Assembly (NCBI RefSeq): GCF_047275745.1
Contig: NZ_JBKQWU010000002.1
Coordinates: forward strand, 1 to 64,000
Origin: Amaricoccus sp047275745
GTDB lineage: Bacteria; Pseudomonadota; Alphaproteobacteria; Rhodobacterales; Rhodobacteraceae
DNA: 64,000 nucleotides
Direction: 5' to 3'
This document shows, in pieces, positions 33,899-42,853 of the stretch. A program made the position numbers and the translations under genes. Each line of letters begins with the position of its first letter. Position 1 is the first letter of the stretch. Below the pieces are notes generated by a model. That model did not search any database. It was not told the origin of the DNA and saw only the letters and a list, made by a program, of their open reading frames with translations.

Positions 33899-34891
33899 GT
33901 GGCCCAGGATGACTCCCCCGGCGGAACACCGGGCGGTTTTCCACGCAAGATCATCATCGACACAGATCCGGGCCAGGATGACGCGGTGGCGCTCCTGCTC
34001 GCGCTCGCGAGCCCGGAACTCGACGTTCTCGGTATCACCGCCGTCGCGGGCAACGTCCCGCTCCCTCTGACCGAGAAGAACGCCCGCAAGATCCGGGCGC
34101 TCGCGGGCCGCGCCGAGGTTCCCGTATACGCGGGCGCCGACCGCCCGCTGCGCCGTGCGCTGGTGACGGCGGAGGCGGTGCACGGTCGCACGGGGCTCGA
34201 CGGACCCGATCTTCCCGAACCCGCGGACCCGCTCGGGCAGGAGCACGCCGTCGATTTCATCGTCGGGACCCTGCGCGACCAGCCCGCGGGCGCCGTGACG
34301 CTCTGCACCCTCGGCCCGCTCACCAATATCGCCCTCGCCTTCGAACAGGCGCCCGAACTCGTGAGCCGTATCCGCGAGATCGTCGCCATGGGCGGCGGCG
34401 CCTTCGAGGGCGGAAACACGACGCCGGTCGCCGAATTCAACATCCTGGTCGATCCGGAAGCCGCGCAGGCGGTGCTCGCCGCCGCCCACGACGCCGGCGT
34501 GCCGGTCACCATGCTGCCGCTCGACGTGACGCATCAGGCGCGGACGCGGGGCGATCGAATCGCCAGGCTCCGCGACATCGGGACGCCGGTCAGCGCGGCG
34601 GTCGTGGCCATGCTCGAATTCGCCGAGCGTTTCGACGAGGCGAAGTACGGCACCGACGGCGGCCCGCTCCACGACCCCTGCGTCATCGCCTGGCTGATCG
34701 CGCCCGAGATCTTCGACGGCCGCGTCGTCAACGTCGAGATCGAGACCGGGTCCGAGCTCACCCTCGGCCAGACCGTGGTCGACTGGTGGGGCGTCACGTC
34801 GCGCCCGCGCAACGTCCGGTTCATCCGCTCGATCGACGCCGACGCCTTCTTCGCGCTCCTGACCGAACGGATCGCGCGGCTTTCGGGGTGA
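33899..34891 (+). CDS. Inosine-uridine preferring nucleoside hydrolase family protein
   Basis: A 330-residue enzyme that cleaves the N-glycosidic bond of nucleosides. The signature IIIDTDPGQDDAVALLLAL supplies the calcium-binding aspartates, with more conserved residues in LGPLTNIALAF, MGGGAFEGGNTTPVAEFN and HDPCVIAWL (late aspartate). The GTG at 33899 has GGGAGG six bases upstream; the TTG at 33893 is inside the spacer. Substrate preference cannot be read. Confidence 0.93.
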   Translation: MAQDDSPGGTPGGFPRKIIIDTDPGQDDAVALLLALASPELDVLGITAVAGNVPLPLTEKNARKIRALAGRAEVPVYAGADRPLRRALVTAEAVHGRTGLDGPDLPEPADPLGQEHAVDFIVGTLRDQPAGAVTLCTLGPLTNIALAFEQAPELVSRIREIVAMGGGAFEGGNTTPVAEFNILVDPEAAQAVLAAAHDAGVPVTMLPLDVTHQARTRGDRIARLRDIGTPVSAAVVAMLEFAERFDEAKYGTDGGPLHDPCVIAWLIAPEIFDGRVVNVEIETGSELTLGQTVVDWWGVTSRPRNVRFIRSIDADAFFALLTERIARLSG

Positions 34892-34954
34892 CGGGCCGCA
34901 TTCGTTAACGTGATCGGCACGGCCTTCTTGAGAGAATGGGTCTTCCGCGTTACA

Positions 34955-34969
34955 TTAAGAATTGGTTAG
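34955..34969 (+). promoter_or_regulatory. CtrA-like half-site pair upstream of rsfS
   Basis: TTAA (34955-34958), seven bases, then TTAG (34966-34969) resembles the CtrA box TTAA-N7-TTAA with one mismatch. It is about 130 bases before the rsfS start used here (35089) and inside the otherwise gene-free 34892-35088 gap. CtrA control is only a possibility. Confidence 0.3.
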
Positions 34970-35088
34970 CGCCGGATTGACGGCGCACGTCACGGAGGAA
35001 CAGGAAACTGTCCGAGCATTCCCCGGCGGCTTCGGCCGCGACCCCAGCGGGCAGCTTCACGCCCGCCTCGGGGGAAGCCGACGGCGCG

Positions 35089-35430
35089 TTGCTGTCGACC
35101 ATCCTCGCCTCGCTCGAAGACGACAAGGCGGAGGAGATCCTCTCGATCCCGCTCGCCGGAAAGTCCGAGATGGCCGATCACATGGTGATCGCCTCCGGCC
35201 GCTCGTCGCGCCAGGTCGGGTCGATCGCCGAGCATCTCGCCGACCGGCTGAAGCAGGACCACGGCATCATCGTCCGCACCGAGGGCAAGGAACTCGGCGA
35301 CTGGGTGCTGATCGACGCGGGCGACGTGATCGTCCATGTCTTCCGGCCCGAAGTGCGCGAGTTCTACCAGCTCGAGAAGATGTGGATGCCGCGCGAGGCG
35401 GGAGCCCCGGCCGCGACGCGGACCGCCTGA
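35089..35430 (+). CDS. rsfS: Ribosomal silencing factor RsfS
   Basis: A 113-residue ribosome-silencing factor that blocks subunit joining by binding L14. Conserved segments are SIPLAGKSEMADHMVIASG, SRQVGSIAEHL, and the C-terminal DWVLIDAGDVIVHVF with FYQLEKMWM. No ATG exists upstream in frame. The TTG at 35089 gives a normal length. A CTG at 35008 preceded by GGAGG with nine-base spacing would add 27 residues and is an alternative real start. The rlmH gene is a frequent partner and lies about 1.1 kb downstream. Confidence 0.9.
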   Translation: MLSTILASLEDDKAEEILSIPLAGKSEMADHMVIASGRSSRQVGSIAEHLADRLKQDHGIIVRTEGKELGDWVLIDAGDVIVHVFRPEVREFYQLEKMWMPREAGAPAATRTA

Positions 35431-35645
35431 AGCTCACGGCCGCGGGGGACGGGCAGCGTCGTCGCGCCGCGGTCAAGCAATCCGGACGGCCCCTGAACGT
35501 CCCGGTGGCGGCCCCGGAGATGTTACGTGTCGTCGGGGACACCGCCGGTGCCAACGCTGTCCCGCGCGGTGGCCCCGAGTGGATTCACGGCCCGCGCCGA
35601 CGGGCAGGCCGCCCGGGGCTCGATCATCAGGTCGGGCGGAACGCA

Positions 35646-36434
35646 ATGACGGAACAGAGACCGCCCCCGGGCGACTCTAGGCAGACCACCGCCGCGGTCG
35701 ATGCTTTGGGCGATGTCCTGGGGGACGACCTGCTGGCGGTCTATCTGCACGGGTCCGCCATTCTCGGCGGGCCGAGACCTCAGAGCGACATCGATCTCAT
35801 CGCCATCGTCGGGGCTCCGGTGACGGCGGAGCGGCGTGACCGCCTGCTGTCGGTCCTGACGGCGCTTTCGGGCCGCCACCCGACTCACCCGGGTGGTCCC
35901 CGTCCCATCGAAGTGATGGTGTTCCTGAGACGCGACCTGACCCCGCCGCCGTTCCCTGCCCGGGCGGAATTCGTCTATGGCGAATGGCTTCGCGATGCCT
36001 TCGTCCGCGCTCCCGACCGTTCGGGACCCGTCTCCGACCCGGAGAACACATTGATCCTGGCGCAGGCGCGGCTGTTCGCCCGCCCGCTGATCGGCCCGCC
36101 CGCGGCCGCGCTGCTTCCCGAGATCGCTCCGTATCTCATCCGTCGGGCAATGCGCGACGCGCTCCCGGCGCTGGTCGAGGGCCTGGCGGGAGACGAACGC
36201 AACGTGCTGCTGACCCTGGCCCGGATGTGGCGAACCGCCGTCACGGGGGAGTTCGTGACCAAGGACGCGGCCGCGGCCTGGGCGGTCGCACGGATGCCGG
36301 GCGAGGAAGCGGAGGCGTTGGACCTGGCGCGGCGGGGCTATCTCGGCACGGCGGCGGACGACTGGTCCGACCGGCGCGGCGCGGCCCGCGAGGCGGCGGA
36401 CTTCCTGCGCGCGCGGGTGTCGGAGGTCGTCTGA
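35646..36434 (+). CDS. AadA/ANT(3'')-like nucleotidyltransferase
   Basis: A 262-residue protein with strong overall likeness to AadA-type aminoglycoside adenylyltransferases. The N-terminal nucleotidyltransferase motif is LHGSAILGGPRPQSDIDL (G36, S37, D48, D50) with a downstream acidic residue E89 in PRPIEV. The C-terminal domain keeps GDERNVLLTLARMWRTAVTG and VTKDAAAAWAVARM. If active it would adenylate streptomycin or spectinomycin. It sits between rsfS and rlmH, a spot where most relatives have no such gene. No integron or transposon is seen. Confidence 0.85.
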   Translation: MTEQRPPPGDSRQTTAAVDALGDVLGDDLLAVYLHGSAILGGPRPQSDIDLIAIVGAPVTAERRDRLLSVLTALSGRHPTHPGGPRPIEVMVFLRRDLTPPPFPARAEFVYGEWLRDAFVRAPDRSGPVSDPENTLILAQARLFARPLIGPPAAALLPEIAPYLIRRAMRDALPALVEGLAGDERNVLLTLARMWRTAVTGEFVTKDAAAAWAVARMPGEEAEALDLARRGYLGTAADDWSDRRGAAREAADFLRARVSEVV

Positions 36435-36528
36435 TCCCATCCGTCATAACACGGCCTGACGGCCTGCTTCGGCTCGACAACCCCGACGCACCGTCCGATC
36501 ATTGGCGCGAAGCAGGCAGGGGAGCATC

Positions 36529-37002
36529 ATGCGCGTCCACGTTCTCGCCATCGGGCGTCTGCGCGGCGGACCCGAATCGGCGCTGATCGACGACTATCTC
36601 ACACGATTCGACCGAACCGGCCGCGCGCTCGGTCTCGGACCCGCGCGCGTCGTGGAACTGGAGGATCGCAAGGGCGGCGGGCCGGAGGCGGAGGGCGCGC
36701 TGATCGCGGGCGCCCGGCCGAAGGGCGCGCTGCTCGTCGCGCTCGACGAACGGGGACAGACGATGTCCTCGCCCGAATTCGCGGCGAGCCTCTCGCGCTG
36801 GGCGGAGATGGGGACGCGCGACCTCGCCTTCGCGATCGGCGGCGCGGACGGTCTCTCGCCCACCCTGCGCGGCGAGGCCGATTACCTCCTGTCCTTCGGG
36901 CACATGGTCTGGCCGCACATGCTGGCCCGCGTCATGCTCTGCGAGCAGCTCTACCGCGCGGCCTCGATCCTCTCGAACGGCCCCTATCACCGGGGCGGCT
37001 GA
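36529..37002 (+). CDS. rlmH: 23S rRNA pseudouridine-1915 N3-methyltransferase RlmH
   Basis: A 157-residue SPOUT methyltransferase that modifies pseudouridine 1915 of 23S rRNA. The family start MRVHVLAIGRLRGGPESALI, LLVALDERGQTMSSPEFA, FAIGGADGLSP and the C-terminal ARVMLCEQLYRAASILSNGPYH are present. GGGGAGC precedes the ATG at 36529. Its last 16 bases overlap the convergent YqaA-type gene. Confidence 0.96.
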   Translation: MRVHVLAIGRLRGGPESALIDDYLTRFDRTGRALGLGPARVVELEDRKGGGPEAEGALIAGARPKGALLVALDERGQTMSSPEFAASLSRWAEMGTRDLAFAIGGADGLSPTLRGEADYLLSFGHMVWPHMLARVMLCEQLYRAASILSNGPYHRGG

Positions 37003-37550
37003 TCCGCCTTCCGCTCCGGCGTCGAATGTCCGTGGCGGCGGTGGAACCAGTCCACCACCCGGTCCCCGAGGAGATAGACCAGCGCCGCGACGCCGAAATT
37101 GCGCGCGCCCCGCGCCAGCAGGACGGCGACGATGAAGCTCAGCGTCGGAACGCCGAAGGCGCCCGCGCCGATCATCAGAATCTGCGTCGGCAGCGGCGTG
37201 AAGCCGATCGCGACGACCGCCCAGAAGCCCCAGTCCTGCAGGAAGAGCTCGACCTCGCCGAACTGCTGCTGCCAGCCCATCCAGGCGATGAGCGGCTGGC
37301 CGACCTGCTCGAAGAACAGCGCGCCGATCGCGAAGCCTATGATCGCCGAGGTGAAGAAACCCGCGAGCGCGATCGCCGGGATGAGCCAGAGAATGTCGCG
37401 CCTGAGCTGCATGAAGGGCACGATCACCGCCTCGATCGGGATCGGCAGGATGGCACCCTCCAGGACAGCGTAGCCGAACAGCGCCGGGAGAGCGAAGCGC
37501 CTGTGCACGACGCGATGGAGAAATTCGCGCGGGTCGCGCAACCACTTCAT
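36987..37550 (-). CDS. YqaA/DedA-like membrane protein
   Basis: A 187-residue membrane protein with about four to five hydrophobic segments and the VTT/SNARE-associated pattern: VLEGAILPIPIEAVIVPFM, then AIGFTPLPTQILMIGAGAFG. The family includes DedA and YqaA proteins of unknown or flippase-like function. The ATG at 37550 has GGAG upstream; the longer frame would add a basic, disordered stretch. It overlaps rlmH at the 3' end and is divergent from petABC. Confidence 0.83.
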   Translation of the reverse strand: MKWLRDPREFLHRVVHRRFALPALFGYAVLEGAILPIPIEAVIVPFMQLRRDILWLIPAIALAGFFTSAIIGFAIGALFFEQVGQPLIAWMGWQQQFGEVELFLQDWGFWAVVAIGFTPLPTQILMIGAGAFGVPTLSFIVAVLLARGARNFGVAALVYLLGDRVVDWFHRRHGHSTPERKADQPPR

Positions 37551-37857
37551 GAATCGGCTCCGGGCCGCCCGCCTGCATCGCCGGGCCGGTCGCGACTTAA
37601 TCGCTCGCGCCGCCCGTGCCAACCCTCCGCGGGCCGAATAGCGCTCCATCGCGTCCGGAGACGGCCATATATCGCTCTCCCGCCCCCATCTCACCCCGGC
37701 CCCAGCCCCGTCAGGCGGCGGTCGCTCCCCGTCGCAAAGGCGCTGGACCCGCGGCTGGTAACGTTCTAAACGGCTGAGATACCCGACCGAATGGAGGCAT
37801 CCGGCCGAGGGATCGAATTGCGCGTCCCAATGGCGGGGTAAGGCAAGGAGAAAGCGT
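37551..37857. promoter_or_regulatory. petABC upstream region
   Basis: 307 bases without a gene between the divergent YqaA-like gene and petA. The segment 37741-37857 should hold the petABC promoter but I cannot identify a convincing -35/-10 pair or operator. AAGGAG lies seven bases before the petA GTG. Confidence 0.35.
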
Positions 37858-38418
37858 GTGGCCCATGTAGACGATCATTCCGGAACGCGACGCGACTTCC
37901 TCTATGTCGCAACCGGGGCGGCGGGAGCCATCGCCGCCGGGGCCGCCGTCTGGCCGTTGGTCAACCAGATGAATCCGAGCGCGGACGTTCAGGCGCTGGC
38001 CTCGATCCAGGTCGACATCTCCGCCGTCGAGGTGGGAAGCCAGTTGACGATCAAGTTCCTCGGCAAGCCCGTCTTCATCCGCCGCCGCACGCCGGAGGAG
38101 ATCGAGGAAGCCCGCGCCGTGCAGATGTCAGAACTGGTCGATACCAACGCGCGCAACGAGAACCTCGAACCCGACGCGATGGCGACGGACCAGGACCGCA
38201 CGCTCGACGAGGCGGGCGAGTGGCTGATCATGACCGGCGTCTGCACCCATCTCGGCTGCGTGCCGATCGGCGAGGCGGGTGATTTCGGCGGCTGGTTCTG
38301 CCCGTGCCACGGATCGCATTATGACACCGCCGGCCGCATCCGCAGGGGCCCGGCGCCCGAGAATCTGCCTATTCCGGTGATGCGCCGCGTCTCCGACACC
38401 GTGGTCGAGCTGGGCTGA
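37858..38418 (+). CDS. petA: Rieske iron-sulfur subunit of the cytochrome bc1 complex
   Basis: A 186-residue subunit that carries a [2Fe-2S] cluster. A twin-arginine N-terminus (GTRRDFLYVATGAAG) anchors it and directs Tat export. Cluster ligands are C129 and H131 (CTHLGC) and C148 and H151 (CPCHGSHYD), with disulfide cysteines C134 and C150. The GTG start has AAGGAG upstream. It is the first gene of petABC. Confidence 0.96.
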   Translation: MAHVDDHSGTRRDFLYVATGAAGAIAAGAAVWPLVNQMNPSADVQALASIQVDISAVEVGSQLTIKFLGKPVFIRRRTPEEIEEARAVQMSELVDTNARNENLEPDAMATDQDRTLDEAGEWLIMTGVCTHLGCVPIGEAGDFGGWFCPCHGSHYDTAGRIRRGPAPENLPIPVMRRVSDTVVELG

Positions 38419-38429
38419 GGGGACGAGAG

Positions 38430-39740
38430 ATGTCAGGTATTCCGCACGACCATTACGAGCCCAAGACCGGCGCGGAGAAATGGGTCGAGAGCCGTCTTCC
38501 GGCGATCGGCATCGTACATTCGACGCTCTTCATCCCGACGCCGAAGAATCTCAACTGGATGTGGATCTGGGGCATCGTGCTCGCCTTCTGCCTCGTGATG
38601 CAGATCGCGACCGGCGTGGTGCTGGTGATGCACTACACGCCGCACATCTCCCTCGCCTTCTCCTCGGTCGAGCACATCATGCGCAACGTGAACGGCGGCT
38701 GGGCCCTGCGCTACATCCATGCGAACGGCGCCTCGCTCTTCTTCTTCGCCGTCTACTGCCACATCTTCCGGGGCATCTTCTACGGCTCCTACAAGACGCC
38801 GCGCGAGATCACCTGGATCGTCGGCATGCTCATCTACCTCCTGATGATGGGCACGGCCTTCATGGGCTACGTGCTGCCCTGGGGCCAGATGTCCTTCTGG
38901 GGCGCCACCGTGATCACCGGCCTCTTCGGCGCGATCCCGGTCGTGGGCGAGCCGATCCAGACGCTGCTCCTCGGCGGGCCGGCCGTCGACAATCCGACGC
39001 TGAACCGGTTCTTCTCGCTGCACTATCTGCTGCCCTTCGTGATCCTGGGCCTCGTGGTCGTCCACATCTGGGCCTTCCACACCACGGGCAACAACAACCC
39101 CGCGGGCGTCGAGGTGCGGCGCGGGTCAAAGGCCGAGGCGGAGGCCGATACCCTGCCGTTCTGGCCGTATTTCGTGATCAAGGACCTCTACGCGCTGGTC
39201 TTCGTCCTGGTGATCTTCGCCGCGATCGTCGGTTTCATGCCGAACTTCCTCGGCCATCCCGACAACTACATCGAGGCGAACGCGCTGCAGACTCCCGCGC
39301 ATATCGTGCCGGAATGGTACTTCCTGCCGTTCTACGCCATGCTCCGCGCGATCACCTTCGACATCTGGTTCATCGACTCGAAGCTCGGCGGCGTGCTCGC
39401 GATGTTCGGCTCGATCATCCTGCTCGCCCTCGTGCCCTGGCTCGACACCAGCAACGTCCGCTCGGGCCGGTACCGGCCGATGTTCAAGATCTGGTTCTGG
39501 ATCCTTGTCTTCGACTTCCTGCTCCTGATGTGGTGCGGGGCGATGCCGGCGGAACAGCCCTATGTCATCATCAGCCAGCTCGCGACGCTCTACTGGTTCG
39601 GCTTCTTCCTCGTGATCCTGCCGCTTCTCGGGGTGATGGAGAAGCCGACGGCCCAGCCGGCGACGATCGAGGCGGATTTCGCCGCGCATTACGGGCCCAA
39701 GGCCGATGGCGCGACGATGGCCGGCAAGCCGGCGGAATGA
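38430..39740 (+). CDS. petB: Cytochrome b subunit of the cytochrome bc1 complex
   Basis: A 436-residue membrane protein holding two b hemes and the quinone sites. Heme histidines are seen in LRYIHANGASLFFFAVYCH and in VVVHIWAFH, and the Qo-site motif PEWYF (in AHIVPEWYFLPFYAML) is present. About eight transmembrane helices are evident. It starts 11 bases after petA and precedes petC. Confidence 0.97.
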   Translation: MSGIPHDHYEPKTGAEKWVESRLPAIGIVHSTLFIPTPKNLNWMWIWGIVLAFCLVMQIATGVVLVMHYTPHISLAFSSVEHIMRNVNGGWALRYIHANGASLFFFAVYCHIFRGIFYGSYKTPREITWIVGMLIYLLMMGTAFMGYVLPWGQMSFWGATVITGLFGAIPVVGEPIQTLLLGGPAVDNPTLNRFFSLHYLLPFVILGLVVVHIWAFHTTGNNNPAGVEVRRGSKAEAEADTLPFWPYFVIKDLYALVFVLVIFAAIVGFMPNFLGHPDNYIEANALQTPAHIVPEWYFLPFYAMLRAITFDIWFIDSKLGGVLAMFGSIILLALVPWLDTSNVRSGRYRPMFKIWFWILVFDFLLLMWCGAMPAEQPYVIISQLATLYWFGFFLVILPLLGVMEKPTAQPATIEADFAAHYGPKADGATMAGKPAE

Positions 39741-39760
39741 GACGAGCGAGGACAGAGCCA

Positions 39761-40564
39761 ATGAAGCCCAAGACCATTCTCGCCCGCCTCGCCGCCAGCG
39801 CGCTCGTCGCCCTCGGCCTGGCGCAGGCCCCGGCGATGGCCGCCGAGGAACAGGCGATCACCGATTTCGCCTTCTCCTTCGAAGGTCCGTTCGGCCGCTA
39901 CGACCAGTCGCAGCTCCAGCGCGGGCTGCAGGTCTATACCGAGGTCTGCGCCGCCTGCCACGGGCTGCGCTACGTCTCCTATCGCACGCTCGCCAATGGC
40001 GGCGGCCCGGCGCTGAGCGAGGAGGCGATGCGCGCCTACGCGGCGCAGAACACCGTGACGGATGCCGAGACCGGCGAGGACCGCCCGGCGACGCCCACGG
40101 ACTATTTCCCGCTCTCGGCGATCGAGAACGCGCCGGACCTCAGCTTGATGGCCAAGGCCCGCGCGGGCTTCCACGGCCCGGCGGGGCTCGGCATCAACCA
40201 GATCCTCTTCGGCATGGGCGGTCCGGAGCACATCGCCTCGATCCTCACCGACTTCAGCGGCGAGGAAAAGGAAGAGGCGGGGGTGGTGCTCTACGAGAAC
40301 CACGCCTTCCCGGGCGGCTGGATGGCGATGGCGCCGCCGCTCTCCGACGACATGGTGACCTATGCCGACGGCACGCCGGCGACGACGGATCAGATGGCGC
40401 AGGATGTCGCCGCCTTCCTGATGTGGACCGCCGAGCCGCACATGATGGCCCGCAAGCAGGCCGGCATCGTCGCGGTGCTGTTCCTCGCGATGCTCTGCGT
40501 GCTGCTCTACTTCACCAACAAGAAGCTCTGGGCGCCGCACAAGCGCGACAAGCACACGGCCTGA
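39761..40564 (+). CDS. petC: Cytochrome c1 subunit of the cytochrome bc1 complex
   Basis: A 267-residue c1-type cytochrome. A signal peptide (residues 1-27, ending APAMAA) is followed by the heme motif CAACH (C63, C66, H67), the axial methionine region WMAMAPPL, and a C-terminal membrane anchor (GIVAVLFLAMLCVLLYFT). The ATG at 39761 lies 20 bases after petB. It ends the petABC operon and a strong terminator follows. Confidence 0.96.
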   Translation: MKPKTILARLAASALVALGLAQAPAMAAEEQAITDFAFSFEGPFGRYDQSQLQRGLQVYTEVCAACHGLRYVSYRTLANGGGPALSEEAMRAYAAQNTVTDAETGEDRPATPTDYFPLSAIENAPDLSLMAKARAGFHGPAGLGINQILFGMGGPEHIASILTDFSGEEKEEAGVVLYENHAFPGGWMAMAPPLSDDMVTYADGTPATTDQMAQDVAAFLMWTAEPHMMARKQAGIVAVLFLAMLCVLLYFTNKKLWAPHKRDKHTA

Positions 40565-40588
40565 CCGCACGGTCTGATCGGCCCCACG

Positions 40589-40618
40589 AGGCCCCGCTCC
40601 GGCGGGGCCTTTGGTTTT
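40589..40618 (+). terminator. Terminator after petC
   Basis: AGGCCCCGC (40589-40597), loop TCCG, GCGGGGCCT (40602-40610) forms a nine-base-pair stem followed by a T-rich run, TTGGTTTT. It lies 25 bases after the petC stop. Confidence 0.87.
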
Positions 40619-40804
40619 ACGGAGGCTGGAGCACCCGTTTCCCCCCGTGTCGGTCAGCCGAGTGCTCGGCCCGGCGACGGAGGCCGGGTTCGGCCGTATG
40701 GGGCAAACGGTCGCAGGGGCCCGAGCGCGGCGACGGGAGCCCTGCGTGGACGCTTCAGGCTCTGGCGGCTAGGTTCGTCCCGCGACCGCGAGGGAGGGGT
40801 GACG

Positions 40805-41662
40805 ATGGCAAAGACGGCCAACGCGGATCAGGCGGATTTCTGGAACGCCGAGGCCGGTCGAAGCTGGAGCCGGTTCCAACCCGATCTCGATGCGATGCAC
40901 ACCGAGGCGACGGCGCTGCTGCTCACCGCCTGCGCGGCGCGGCAGGGCGAGGCGGTCGCCGACATCGGCTGCGGCGCCGGCGGCACGACACTCGATCTCG
41001 CGGCGGCGGTCGGTCCCGATGGCACGGCGCTCGGCCTCGACATCTCGGAGACCTTGATCGTCCATGCGCGCGAAAGCGCGGCGCGGGCGGGTGTCGGCAA
41101 CGCCCGTTTCGAGACCGGCGACGCGCAGACGGCCGCGCTTGGCCCGGCCGTGTTCGACCTCGCGGCCTCCCGGTTCGGGGTCATGTTCTTCACCGATCCG
41201 GTGGCCGCCTTCCGCAACATCGGCGCTTCGCTCAGACCCGGCGGGCGCTTCGTTTTCGTGGCCTGGGCCGGGCCGGAGCACAACCCGTGGTTCGCAGTGC
41301 CCGCTCGGATCGCGCAGGCCCGACTCGGCGCCCTGCCTCCGGTGCCGCCCGAGACGCCCGGACCCATGGCCTTTCGCGACGCCGACCGGGTGCTCGGCCT
41401 GCTGACCGCGGCGGGTTTCGCCGAGCCCCGCGCCGAACCCGCCGACATCCGCCTCGGCCTGCGGGGAGGGATACCGGCGGCGCTCGAACTGCTGCGCCAC
41501 ATCGGGCCGATCCTCGGGGTGGTTCGTGCCCATGGCGCGACCGCGGATGATCTGACCGCGATTCACGCAGGCGTCGCCGAGGCCTTCGGTCCCTTCGACA
41601 CGGAGGACGGGCTCCAGCTGCCCGCCCGCGTGACAGTCTTCTCGGCGCGGATGCCGGCCTGA
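40805..41662 (+). CDS. Class I SAM-dependent methyltransferase
   Basis: A 285-residue methyltransferase of the UbiE/Methyltransf_25-like group. SAM motif I reads VADIGCGAGGTTLDLAAAVG, an acidic strand end follows at LGLDISETLI, and motif IV-V at VFDLAASRFGVMFFTDPVAAF. The N-terminus DFWNAEAGRSWSRFQ is common in methyltransferases of this branch whose substrates are unassigned. GGAGGGG precedes the ATG. Confidence 0.82.
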   Translation: MAKTANADQADFWNAEAGRSWSRFQPDLDAMHTEATALLLTACAARQGEAVADIGCGAGGTTLDLAAAVGPDGTALGLDISETLIVHARESAARAGVGNARFETGDAQTAALGPAVFDLAASRFGVMFFTDPVAAFRNIGASLRPGGRFVFVAWAGPEHNPWFAVPARIAQARLGALPPVPPETPGPMAFRDADRVLGLLTAAGFAEPRAEPADIRLGLRGGIPAALELLRHIGPILGVVRAHGATADDLTAIHAGVAEAFGPFDTEDGLQLPARVTVFSARMPA

Positions 41663-41734
41663 CCCGCGCGGGGCTTTTCGCCGTCGGCGCCGCGCGCTAA
41701 GGGGGAACACCCGGAGCAAGGCAGGAGCGCGCCC

Positions 41735-42853
41735 ATGTCGATCAACGGTTTCGGCCATCTCTTCCGCGTCACGACCTGGGGCGAGAGCCATGGTCCCGCG
41801 CTCGGCTGCGTCGTCGATGGCTGCCCGCCGGGCGTGGCGCTGAGCGAGACGGATATCCAGCCCTGGCTCGACGCGCGCAAGCCCGGGCAGAACCGCTTCA
41901 CCACGCAGCGGCGGGAGGCCGATCAGGTCGAGATCCTGTCGGGCGTCTTCGAGGGGAAGACCACCGGCACGCCGATCAGCCTGATGATCCGCAACACCGA
42001 CCAGCGCTCGAAGGATTATGGCGACATCGCCGAGAAATTCCGGCCCGGCCACGCCGATATCACCTATTTCCAGAAATACGGGCTGCGCGACTACCGCGGC
42101 GGCGGACGTTCCAGCGCGCGGGAGACGGCGGCGCGGGTCGCGGCGGGCGGCGTGGCGCGGGCGGCGCTGGCGGAACTCGTGCCCGGCATCCGCGTCCGGG
42201 GCGCGATGGTGCGGATGGGCAAGCTCGCGATCGATCCCGCCGCCTGGGATTGGGACGAGGTGCCGCGCAATCCGTTCTGGTGCCCGGATGCGAAGGCCGC
42301 GGCCGGCTGGTCGGACTATCTCGACGAACTCCGCAAGTCGGGCAATTCCATCGGCGCGGTGATCGAGGTCCGGGCCGAGGGCGTACCCGCCGGACTTGGC
42401 GCGCCGGTCTATGGCAAGCTCGACACCGAGATCGCCGCCGCGATGATGTCGATCAACGCGGTCAAGGGGGTCGAGATCGGCGCGGGCTTCGCCTCCGCCG
42501 AACTGACTGGATCGGAGAACGCCGACGAGATCTTCATGGGCGATGATGGCCCGCGGTTCTCCTCGAACCACGCGGGCGGCATCCTCGGCGGCATCTCCAG
42601 CGGACAGGAAATCGTCGCGCGGTTCGCGGTGAAGCCGACCTCGTCGATCCTGACGCCGCGACGCACGATCACGAAATCGGGCGAGGAGACCGAGATCGTC
42701 ACCAAGGGCCGCCACGACCCCTGCGTCGGCATCCGCGCGGTGCCGGTGGGCGAGGCGATGATGGCCTGCGTGCTGCTCGACCACCTGCTGCTGCATCGGG
42801 GACAGATCAGCGACCGAGGCGGCCGGATTCGGCGCGTGACGATCAACGGCTGA
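41735..42853 (+). CDS. aroC: Chorismate synthase
   Basis: A 372-residue FMN-dependent lyase that makes chorismate, the last shikimate-pathway step. The signatures GHLFRVTTWGESHGPALGC, KPGQNRFTTQRREADQVE, FRPGHADITY, RGGGRSSARETAARVAAG and the C-terminal GRHDPCVGIRAVPVGEAM are all intact. CAGGAG precedes the ATG. Its last 11 bases overlap the convergent RNA methyltransferase gene. Confidence 0.97.
   Translation: MSINGFGHLFRVTTWGESHGPALGCVVDGCPPGVALSETDIQPWLDARKPGQNRFTTQRREADQVEILSGVFEGKTTGTPISLMIRNTDQRSKDYGDIAEKFRPGHADITYFQKYGLRDYRGGGRSSARETAARVAAGGVARAALAELVPGIRVRGAMVRMGKLAIDPAAWDWDEVPRNPFWCPDAKAAAGWSDYLDELRKSGNSIGAVIEVRAEGVPAGLGAPVYGKLDTEIAAAMMSINAVKGVEIGAGFASAELTGSENADEIFMGDDGPRFSSNHAGGILGGISSGQEIVARFAVKPTSSILTPRRTITKSGEETEIVTKGRHDPCVGIRAVPVGEAMMACVLLDHLLLHRGQISDRGGRIRRVTING

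Noticed and set aside
32210..34672. 820-codon minus-strand frame over the protease and nucleoside hydrolase
   Set aside because: Arginine- and histidine-rich low-complexity translation and no domain; the plus-strand genes have intact catalytic residues.
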